The position numbers and the translations under genes were made by a program. From Chloracidobacterium sp. (GTDB taxonomy: Bacteria; Acidobacteriota; Blastocatellia; Pyrinomonadales; Pyrinomonadaceae), in the NCBI GenBank assembly GCA_016720705.1, contig JADKKB010000004.1:1-8293 (forward strand): DNA of 8,293 nt. The letters are read 5' to 3'. Shown piece after piece: positions 1 through 7,289 of the stretch; position 1 is the stretch's first letter, and each line of letters opens with the position of its first letter. The notes under the pieces are model-generated. The model worked only from the letters and a program-made list of their open reading frames with translations, did no database searches and was not told the DNA's origin.

Positions 1-447
1 ATCGCCCAGTTCGAACGTCACGATGTCGAATACACCTTGTCCAGCTGGTCTGATTTTGATGCAATCGGGTTTGTAATTGAGGGCCACGTCGTTCAGATTC
101 TGGAGAATTTGATCAGCAATTCCATCTACTGGCTCGACCTGGAAAAGAAAGAGCACCCTGCATTTCAACCGAAAATTAGAATCGCGATCCTCAGCAATCC
201 GACACGGATCATTTATGCAGACAACGGCCCAGGTATCCCAAAGAGTCGCCGAGAATCCGTGTTTGAACCGTTCTTTTCGACGAAGAGCAGCTCTAAGTCC
301 AGAAGACAGGGCCTAGGACTGTATATCGCCCGACAGTGCGCGGAAATGATGGGCGGCTCGCTGAGTCTGGTCGACATCGGAAAACCGCATGAAAATCGAT
401 TTAATACATTTCAACTCGAATTAAAAGAGGACGTCGATGAGTCTTAA
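1..447 (+). CDS. Histidine-kinase-like protein, C-terminal GHKL ATPase domain (5' partial)
   Basis: The frame is open from base 1, so the true start and any sensor or phosphoacceptor-histidine region lie upstream; the in-frame TTG at 37 is internal. The visible 148 residues form a GHKL (HATPase_c) ATP-binding domain. The N box is QILENLISNSIYWL (about residues 32-45), the G1 box DNGPGI (about 78-83), the F box VFEPFFSTK (about 90-98), and the G2 box RQGLGLYIAR (about 105-114). These are the Mg-ATP contacts of histidine kinases. Whether this one is an active kinase cannot be seen, because the H box is off the window. The stop overlaps the start of the receiver-domain gene by 11 bases, which argues for co-translation and a kinase/receiver pairing. 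The N box with a following Tyr-Trp is, as I recall, common in kinase-like proteins of conflict islands (the HEF_HK type). The ATPase fold is very sure; the biological role is inferred. Confidence 0.93.
   Translation: MAQFERHDVEYTLSSWSDFDAIGFVIEGHVVQILENLISNSIYWLDLEKKEHPAFQPKIRIAILSNPTRIIYADNGPGIPKSRRESVFEPFFSTKSSSKSRRQGLGLYIARQCAEMMGGSLSLVDIGKPHENRFNTFQLELKEDVDES
427..430 (+). promoter_or_regulatory. Ribosome binding site for the receiver-domain gene
   Basis: GAGG ends six bases before the ATG at 437, inside the last codons of the kinase-like gene. It supports 437 as the start and translation coupled to the upstream gene. Confidence 0.6.
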
Positions 448-2589
448 GGAGCTTATGGCGGAGCGCAACATCACATGTGCCCATATTGTTGATGATGCGT
501 TCGATTCATCTCCAACGTCGCCGCTAACCTCCTGAAGAAATCCAGACTGTTCTGGATAATATCGACGACGACGCACTCAACAGCGTCTGCACTGTGCTTA
601 GCTTGCAGCCTGGCGATGAAGATGGCGTACGGGAAAGCCTGCATGGGATCGACAGCACACTGGCGTTGTATCGGCGACGCACGGAGTTGGCCCCGCAGCG
701 GCATCTGCTTTATTCGATCAATTCACGTTATTCGCAGAGGGGAAGCGCGCTCAGCTTAAGCCATTGCTTGAATTGCTGAACAATGCCGGTATCAAATGTG
801 AGATTTTCGGCAGCGATTACGACCCCAAAGGTAGCACTGCGCCTCATGTGGTTTTTGTTGATCTTAAGCTGAAAGAAGGCATCGCGGGCTCGCCCAGGCA
901 TGAAGATGCGGTAGAGGTCTGCACCAAGCTGAAGGCCGAGCACCCAGAGAGCCGGCCTTTTGTGTTCTTGATGTCATCCTTGCCGCTGGCCCTAGGTCAG
1001 AAGCGTGAGGAGTTCAGAAAGGGCGCAGAACTCTTTCAATCCGAGTTCGACGACATCGACAAGGCGACGTTTTCGAATGCGGATGAACTCGAGCGGATTC
1101 TTGCCAGCTATACCAAGTCGTTAGACCAGCTTTCTGCACTCAGAAGAAGCATGGAAGACGTGGCTTCCGCCGTCTATCAGGCCGGAAAGAACGTGATGGC
1201 GGAGTTGAGAGCTCTGGACCTGGCAGATTACTTTGTCCTGTATCACAACACCGCTGCCGTCGAGAAAACCCCAACTAGGTACATACATCGTGGAATTGCT
1301 CCTCGAGTATTTGGCGCATGAGGTTGAGGGCCAAGCCAAGGTTTGGGACTTGGCGAAGGTTCTGGATAGTCTGAACGTTGAAGCGCTTCCGCGAGCCCGG
1401 TTCGGTATTACGCCTGCTGCTGCCAAGCTGTGTTCGGCGAATATGCTGCACTCCGAGGCAATGCTTTTGGCGGAAGACGACAACAAGAACGGTCCAGCAA
1501 ATGGCCATTTCTTTACCGGCGATATCTTCTTTGAAGCCCAGTCCTTGAATCTACCAACGCCCACACGGGCCTTTGCGATCATTACCCCGGCTTGCGATCT
1601 GGTCCGTCCCGACCGATTGAAGGGGAAGAGTATTCTCCTCTGTGAGGGAGAAGTTAAGGATTTTGAGACCGGCGCTAATCTGATTGCGGGCGACGACCTC
1701 CCGATCGTTGTCATGAAGAATCCGCGTTCGCCGGAAAAGCTCATTACGATCGAGTGGAAAAAGAAGAAGTTGCATATATGGGACGACGAAGATCGCGCGT
1801 GGGCCCGCGGATCCGCAAAGTGTTCTACGCTCGTGAAAAGGACGTTTGCGGCCTGTTTTTGCATTGCAATTGCAGCGTGCGGTGACGTCCGACCTGAGCA
1901 GAGTCGGTACGCAGAAACCGCCGAATGCCCTTGTCCCGCACCGCATTAAGTGCTTTGTATCCGACGGTGAAAGATGGCGGGAGATTTATGCGGACGACAA
2001 ATCCGACGCTGCTGCATTGTCGCGATGGGACGATGAACATCGCAAGAAGTGGCTGATGTACATCATTTCTGATCCAACTTTGCATAAAGTCATGGCGGCT
2101 CTGTCCATCTGGTTAAAGGAACATCCGACCGTCCCAGGGAAAGCTACGCTGGATATGGTGTTGGGTGAGGATGTGCCGGAAGTTATCCGGGGACATAAGC
2201 AAAAGGTTCCCGAGAAAGCTTCCCCGAAGGCGCCGCTTGATGTGACCGCGTATCCATTTGCCGAAAAGTGGAATGGACAAGGTAAAGCTGTTGCTCTTGT
2301 GCCGGCGCGAAGTGCGTCCCCATATAGCAACATTGCGGACGAACAAAAGGTAGGGGGTGATAAGCCGGCGCTCATTGTCTTTATATTCGCAACGGCCACG
2401 GAGGATGAGTCCTCCACCGAGGATACCTTGATTGCTGCACCGGACGCCGCTTCGGATCAGGTGCATGAGGTCGCTGCAACGGCGGTAGATGCTGCACCGG
2501 TGGGAGGAAACCAACAGCCAGCGACAGTTGCGGAGGTGGGAAACGCTGGAGCTGCAGAAGTGGCTGCAACGCAATCCAGATATGATTAA
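437..2589 (+). CDS. Atypical response-receiver protein with long C-terminal region (frameshifted)
   Basis: Reconstructed length is about 717 residues. The start ATG at 437 has GAGG six bases upstream. The N-terminus carries a receiver-like acidic pair (IVDDAFD, D19-D20). The likely phosphoacceptor is the Asp of VVFVDLKL (codon 860-862, near residue 142), and the switch Ser lies in FVFLMSS (near residue 180). Acidic pair to Asp is about 120 residues, against roughly 40 in CheY-like receivers, so a large helical insert is present. After a helical linker, a second region contains FAIITPACDLVRP (about 1570-1610) and a long basic/acidic C-terminal part ending in an Ala/Val-rich tail. The frame must change near 530 (extra T), 691-694 (C lost), 1269-1272 (extra C), 1800-1808, and 1845-1847 (T lost). 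An in-frame TGA at 533-535 would otherwise end the gene after 32 residues. The receiver resembles what I recall as Response_reg_2. The C-terminal function is unknown. Two genes instead of one is possible but no internal start/stop junction is convincing. Confidence 0.72.
2434..2568 (+). repeat. Dispersed GCTGCA hexamers in an Ala/Val-rich C-terminal tail
   Basis: The hexamer GCTGCA occurs five times (2434, 2473, 2491, 2551, 2563). They fall in the reading frame of the receiver-type gene and mostly code Ala-Ala in a low-complexity tail rich in Ala, Val, Asp and Glu. There is no regular period, so this is compositional repetition in a probably disordered tail rather than a tandem array. Confidence 0.6.
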
Positions 2590-2807
2590 CTGTGAGTGAG
2601 CGTTGCGATCTCGCGCCCGAAGCTGCCTTGGGTTTCCTCGGTGGTGGTTATTCTTGCTCGGCTACGTCCACGCTAAACGGCGTGAAATTGGTGCTCCTGT
2701 CGGTGTAGTTCTCGGAATCCCATAAGAGTGTTGATCTTAGCGTTTGCTGAGTCAGAATTGGAGTGCAAAAATCTCCGGAAAATTACTTTAATGCTGTTGG
2801 AGAAATG
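2590..2807 (+). other. Intergenic gap between the two modules
   Basis: This 218-base stretch follows the TAA of the receiver-type gene and precedes the ATPase gene. I see no protein-like frame on either strand. It holds a weak inverted repeat (CACGC, 2669-2673, with GCGTG, 2680-2684, loop of six) without a T tract, so I do not call a terminator. No strong sigma-70 promoter is visible; TTGATC near 2731 has no good -10 partner. The gap contrasts with the overlapping genes on both sides, so a separate promoter for the right-hand operon probably lies here. Confidence 0.6.
2799..2802 (+). promoter_or_regulatory. Ribosome binding site deciding the ATPase gene start
   Basis: GGAG lies just before three consecutive ATG codons (2805, 2808, 2811). 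Spacing is two, five and eight bases respectively, so 2808 or 2811 is the likely start. The in-frame GTG at 2763 has no such signal and is rejected. Confidence 0.6.
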
Positions 2808-4660
2808 ATGATGACGATCGACGCCGAAAAATGGATCAGCTTCGTCAGGCAATACGGCCCTCTCGCGCGCAACGCGAACATGTACGACGAGGAGATTCGA
2901 CGCTGGTCGAAGAAGCTCAACGTCACTCCCATCGCCTTCGAACATCCGCTCAGTCGCGACGTACTCGCCTCCTTCACTGACCGCAAAGAAGGCCACGGCG
3001 GCGTTGTCATACTCACCGGCACAGCTGGCGACGGCAAAAGCTACCTCTGCTACCAAGTCTGGGAAGCGTTGGGAGGCTCACCCGACGCCTGGGCCAGCAA
3101 TACGTCCTATTTCAAGCTGCCTGTGACTATCAATGGTCACACCTATACGCTTCACCTCATTCGTGACCTGACCCCGTTCTGCAAGAATGATCCTGACGGG
3201 TCCAAAGCTCAGCTTCTGCAGGAACTGAGTTCTGCGTTATTCGAGCCCTCGTCCAACCTATTCTTAGTCGCCGCAAATGATGGGCCGCTCGTCGAAAACT
3301 GGCGCAAGCTCGGCACCCACGGCGCTTCGCAGCGCGCCTTGGCGCTATTCGAAGCACGGCTCATGAATGACGAAGATCCAGAGCCGACCGGCCGCCTGCA
3401 TTTTTTCAATCTCAGCGCCGTGTCCAGTGCGCGCGTACTGACACTTTGTCTCGACTCACTCCTAAGCCACGATGGGTGGCAGAGTTGCTATGCTGCAGCG
3501 CAACCGAACGGATTCTTCGGCCCCAGATGCCCGATCAGGCACAATTTTGAGCTTTTAAGCGACCCGCTCGTACGTTCCCGCCTTGTAGCGCTATTCCGGC
3601 TATTGGACTTCAACGAGCTCCACACGCCGATCCGACGCGTCCTTTTACTGCTTGCCAACGCTATCCTAGGCCATCCAGCAGCCAAGGACGGACTCATGTC
3701 TGCTTCTAACGTGCCCAAGATCATCGACGCTGGAGAAACCCACAGGGCGAACCTCTTCTCCAATCTCTTTGGTGCCAATCTAAAGAGCGCGAAACGCGAT
3801 GCGCAAGAAATTTTCGACTATCTCTGTCGGTTCGGCATCGGTTTTGGGACCACGAACCTGATCGATAAAACCTGATTTTCGGTTCGGAAGACGAGAACGT
3901 CACCCAACATTTTCATGACCTGCTTGAGGTCGACGGCTTCTACGGTGCAACCGAACGATATCGCGGCGAGCAACGCCGCTATATCGAGACGCCAGAGGCG
4001 CAGAACGGTGACCGGCACGCCTTCCTGGACATGCTCGTTGACCAAAGGCGCGGGCTGTTTTTCAAGATTCCAGATGCAGACGCCAACGAACTGAAACTTT
4101 GGCGTTTAACCGTTTTTCATAGCGCTGGCGAATATCTTCACGATGTCTCGCAACCGCTAAATGACGGCCGGCGTGTTTCGCGTCAAACGGTCAGCAAGCT
4201 CGTAAATGGGCTCAACCGCATTTTCACTGGACTCCTTACCACGACAAAGAGCGAGCTGCTGTTAGCGACCAGTCTGTCGCACTCCGGCGCCAAGATTAGC
4301 CAACTGCTCGAAGACAAAGTCGCCATCAACTCCCACGGGCGTGTGGAGCGAGTCGAAATGGCCCTGTGCCGCGAATTTCCGCATCTCATCGTGACGCTGC
4401 CCAACGGGCAAACGAGATCGCTGGCACTCAACCTCACCCGCTACGAATTCCTCATGCGCGTGAGCGAAGGCGCGCTGCCAGGCAATTTCTCTCGCGAATG
4501 CTACGAGGATCTGCTGGCGTTCAAGAGCGCACTTCTCTCGGCTGCGGCAATCGGCCGCCATACCCTGGACGACGATGACAATGGACTTATATTCCGGCTT
4601 CTCGCCCTGGATATCAGCGGCAGCGCCATCGACCAAGTCGTAGAGATCTCAAATGACTGA
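2808..4660 (+). CDS. P-loop ATPase, DptF-like, first gene of putative defence operon (one frameshift)
   Basis: Reconstructed length is about 617 residues. A perfect Walker A motif, LTGTAGDGKSYL (GTAGDGKS at residues 71-78), follows a hydrophobic strand. HLIRDLT (D120) is the likely Walker B strand, and LFLVAANDG (N157) fits a sensor-1 strand, giving an AAA/STAND-like NTPase core in the first third. The remaining two thirds are mostly helical, with VNGLNRIFTGLL and YEFLMRVSEGALPGNF as distinctive stretches. The frame breaks at the A run near 3867-3870: one missing A (A5 read as A4) turns IDKNLIFGSEDEN into a TGA at 3873-3875, and the protein resumes immediately in the new frame. The stop overlaps the next gene by eight bases. 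A Walker A of the type GxxGDGKS at the head of a three-gene operon recalls DptF of the phosphorothioate-dependent restriction complex DptFGH. The ATPase call is strong, while the DptF relation is inferred from layout and motif only. Confidence 0.82.
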
Positions 4661-6179
4661 AATCGTCCAGCTTCCTCCGCCGCCGGCGAGCTATCATGAT
4701 GACAACGACATGTGGCTCGACGAGCAGATTTGGGGCCATCGACTTTGGGAGCAGGATCCATGGCTCCTATTCCTCGAATTTCTCTCGGTCGCAGAAGCTT
4801 CGCATGCAACCGGACAGCTATTCGCAGCCGACGCGACGCAATTTCCATTCAGCTTCCGGCCGGCGCAACGGCCCTATCTGCGCAATCTCTTGTTCAACAA
4901 CGACAAGCTGCTGGAGATCGCCGATCGTTATCCCGACAACGAAACCGCATGGGCTAAATGGCTGGAGTGGATGCAGAGCAACTCCAAAATGGTCGCTCAC
5001 CGCGACTTTTCTTACCTCAAGAACAGATTTCAGAACTTCGAACAGCTCGTCAAAGTCATTGAAATGCTGCGCTCTGCGACGATCGAAAGCAGCATAAATA
5101 AGAGATGGAGTTCGCGCTTCGTATTCCCGTTCGGGCGCCATGCGATTTATGAAGACCTCAACACTGAGGGTAACCGCGAATACATCAATTTCACGCGCAA
5201 CGGCGATCTGCTTTATCAGATGCTCGCGCGATCAAGCGCTGCGCCCGAACTCGCGCGACATTTTGCACATCTGTTCGAGCGGCGTGACTCCTGTGATCGC
5301 CTGACAGAACTCATCCAGCCGGAAGTCGCAGAGGAGCGGCATACGCGAAGCGGCAGCTACTGCCTTACGCCAAGCATCCCGCCTTTGACGTGCTGGCCCA
5401 GGATTGGCTGGCCGTTCTAGAGCTTCAGCTCCCGAGATTCGACGCCTATCCCTACCTGACGATCCTGGGAGCACTGCATATCACCCTTTATCAGCTGCAG
5501 GTAGCGGCCCACGTCTGCGACAAACCCAAGCCCCACTTCATTTGCGAAGTTGTCGCGCCCAAGAAGACGCTTGTCCGCGAGCTTTCCGCAGGCAATTACA
5601 TCGCGAACAACCAACTATCGCTTTCGGCTGTCGAGACCTATGTGCGAAACATTGGCAAGTCGCCGGAATGGATCGTTGCGGCGGCAGAGCAGTCGGGAGT
5701 TGGAGCATGTCGTGAAATCATGCGAGAAAAAGTTCGCTGGCCCGACGAGGACTACACCGGGCCAGTCGATCCTGATGTTCTCCTCGAAAATCTGCGTCAC
5801 ACAGCGCAGCGGCGCCATCGCCAGCATACGGCGAACGTCCACAACAGCCTGGGACGGGGCGCAGGGCTGGTCTCGCGTCGCGGTACCAATCGGCTGCGTT
5901 ACGCACCAAACCGACGAACTCCTCAAAGCCTTAATCCTCGCCAACGTTCCGGTCCGCATGGACTATGGCCAATTCCTTGGCCGCCTCTACGACCGCTACG
6001 GCCTCGTCTTTGGGGAGCAAGAGGGACAGCTTGCCATTACGACGGAGGACTTTGACAAGCGCGCGTTTCAAGCCAATGCCTCGCGGCTCGAAAATCGCCT
6101 CAAGACCATCGGCATGCTGCGGCGGCTCTCCGACGCCTGCGCCTATGTCGAAAATCCCTTGCGGAGATCCGCAGTATGA
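4653..6179 (+). CDS. Unrecognised operon protein, about 508 residues (DptG position; two frameshifts)
   Basis: ATG 4653 overlaps the ATPase stop by eight bases, so coupling is likely and no strong Shine-Dalgarno is needed. The product is rich in aromatic residues and predicted helices, with no signal peptide or membrane span that I can see. Two single-base breaks interrupt it. A C is missing after 5360, where SYLPYAKHPAF becomes a tail ending at 5420. An extra A sits in the A run at 5906-5908, where RYAPTDELLKALILANV is split. Reading through both gives a continuous chain ending at TGA 6177-6179. The most conserved-looking part is the C-terminal 120 residues: GLVSRRGTNRLRYAP, then YGQFLGRLYDRYGLVFGE, then MLRRLSDACAYVENPL. 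The basic segment followed by helices could bind nucleic acid, but that is a guess. By position between an ATPase and a very large protein it corresponds to DptG. I do not recognise the family itself. Confidence 0.75.
6161..6172 (+). promoter_or_regulatory. Shine-Dalgarno within a small inverted repeat before ATG 6176
   Basis: GGAG (6163-6166) is nine bases before ATG 6176, and lies in the near-palindrome GCGG-AGAT-CCGC. If the short hairpin forms, the site would be opened by ribosomes finishing the upstream gene, whose TGA overlaps this ATG. The stem is only four to five base pairs, so the coupling idea is tentative. Confidence 0.35.
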
Positions 6180-7289
6180 ACGTCGCCTCGCTCGTCGGCG
6201 CAGTCGCCGCCGCCTATCTCCGCGAAGAACTCCAGGCCGACACGGGCGCAGTGCAGTCGACTGCGCGCTACGTGCTCAATCTCAGCGCCGAACAGGTTGC
6301 GGCCGTCGCACGCGCCGTGCTCGCGGATCCGTTTCTCGATGACCGCATCGACATCAAGCTGCCGATCTCGCTTGTGAGCGGCCAAGGTCTGCCCGAAGAG
6401 ACGCTGACGACCGAAGGTGCCACCTACTATCGAAACGCTGATTGTCCGAAGGCTGCCTATCGCTGCGAACACGAACATGGCGAAGACGCCTCGATCCGTG
6501 AAATTGCGAAACTTGGCCCTCCTGAGCTACTCGAGCGAATTGACCTTTGGGTTCGCGAGGCATCAAAAGGCCTGCCTATTGCTCAGGAACAGCAAAATGG
6601 TGGGCAAAAGCGCTGGCAGGACTCCGCGATCTTCGAATCGTCTCGATCGACCGCTTTGCGGCCTACATCTTGCGAACCCGCCGGGAAAACGAGGAGTCCG
6701 GTCGCCCAATCATCGACGCGCTGGGCGCCGCAATGCCGGCGCTGCGTCTCCCCAATGACCCTGCGTGCTTCGGAAGCCTCAAAGAGCGCCAGCGCGCCAT
6801 GTATCGGCATGGAAGCAGCAATTCAACAACGCTCACAAGAGGCGATCTGGACCGCTCCTCAAGCAGACCTCAAGCCAGCTTCTACTTACCGAAGAAGACC
6901 TGCGCAACGCTTTCGAAAAGGTTGCGCACCAGATCCCAAATGTCTGCCATCCCGCGATCGAAGCTTTTATCGGGGCGCCCAGCGGCTGGAACGCCCAGGC
7001 CGAAGCTTTAGCAGAACAAGATTGGGAGCAAATTAAGCCGATCTTCGATGGCCTGCAGCGCGAGAAATTCAACCTTGGCAAGGACACGCTTGAGTTCTTC
7101 AGTGAGCTCGAAGAAGACAAGCTAGAGGATGAGGAGCTGGAATACCTCAAGCTCTTGTCCAAGCGGTCGGAAAAAATCGATGAAGATACAGAGTTCTATG
7201 AAGCCCACCGTAGCGAAATCAAAGACGACAAGAAACTGAAGTCGGCTTGGGATCGCTTCGTATATGGCCGCCCCATCGAAACGACTTGA
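6176..7289 (+). CDS. N-terminal part of large operon protein (probably DptH-like; frameshifted)
   Basis: ATG 6176 overlaps the upstream TGA (ATGA junction) and has GGAG nine bases before it. About 371 residues can be reconstructed. The N-terminal 90 residues are soluble and helical (AAAYLREELQADTG; SAEQVAAVARAVLADPF). TTEGATYYRNADCPKAA follows. The frame is lost at the A run 6594-6597 (A5 read as A4; EQQKWWAKALAGLRD when repaired) and again at 6808-6810 (YRHWKQQFNNAHKRR when repaired). A further compensating pair between about 6445 and 6475 is suspected, because the neighbouring frame reads PIAANTNM there. The C-terminal 70 residues are strongly charged (SELEEDKLEDEELEYLKLL) and end in WDRFVYGRPIETT. 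The stop at 7287-7289 is itself probably a frameshift artefact: dropping one T of the TT at 7286-7287 joins it smoothly to DFIAGICAVMEPLYN in the next frame. No known domain recognised. Confidence 0.68.

Noticed and set aside
1801..1816. Adjacent palindromes GGGCCC and GCGGATCCGC as a regulatory or recombination site
   Set aside because: They lie within coding sequence at an inferred frameshift; a self-complementary GC-rich spot more likely explains a sequencing slip than a functional site.
1121..1864. 247-codon reverse-strand open frame
   Set aside because: It lies entirely opposite the receiver-type gene, is rich in Ser and Arg without any motif, and has no ribosome site; it is a shadow frame.
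1830..1890. Lipoprotein-like stretch (KRTFAACFCIAIAACGD) in one frame
   Set aside because: It appears only by reading on past the frameshifts near 1803 and 1846. The repaired frames give VFYAREKDV then LRPVFALQLQ, which continue the protein into the next long frame.
1551..2417. Overlapping reverse-strand open frames opposite the receiver-type gene
   Set aside because: Composition is unlike a folded protein and they oppose the better-supported + strand coding.
2669..2684. Inverted repeat CACGC/GCGTG as a terminator
   Set aside because: The stem is only five pairs and no T tract follows.
2731..2760. TTGATC as a -35 element for the ATPase operon
   Set aside because: The hexamer 17 bases downstream (AGAATT) is a poor -10 match, so a promoter cannot be called.
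2763..2807. GTG 2763 as start of the ATPase gene
   Set aside because: It has no Shine-Dalgarno, and GGAG at 2799-2802 is well placed for the ATG codons at 2808 and 2811.
4262..4636. 124-codon reverse-strand open frame
   Set aside because: It is opposite the second half of the ATPase gene, with no motif or start signal; a shadow of the + strand coding.
4696..5097. 133-codon + strand open frame overlapping the second operon gene
   Set aside because: It is Ser/Arg-rich and runs out of phase with the well-supported frame that begins at 4653.
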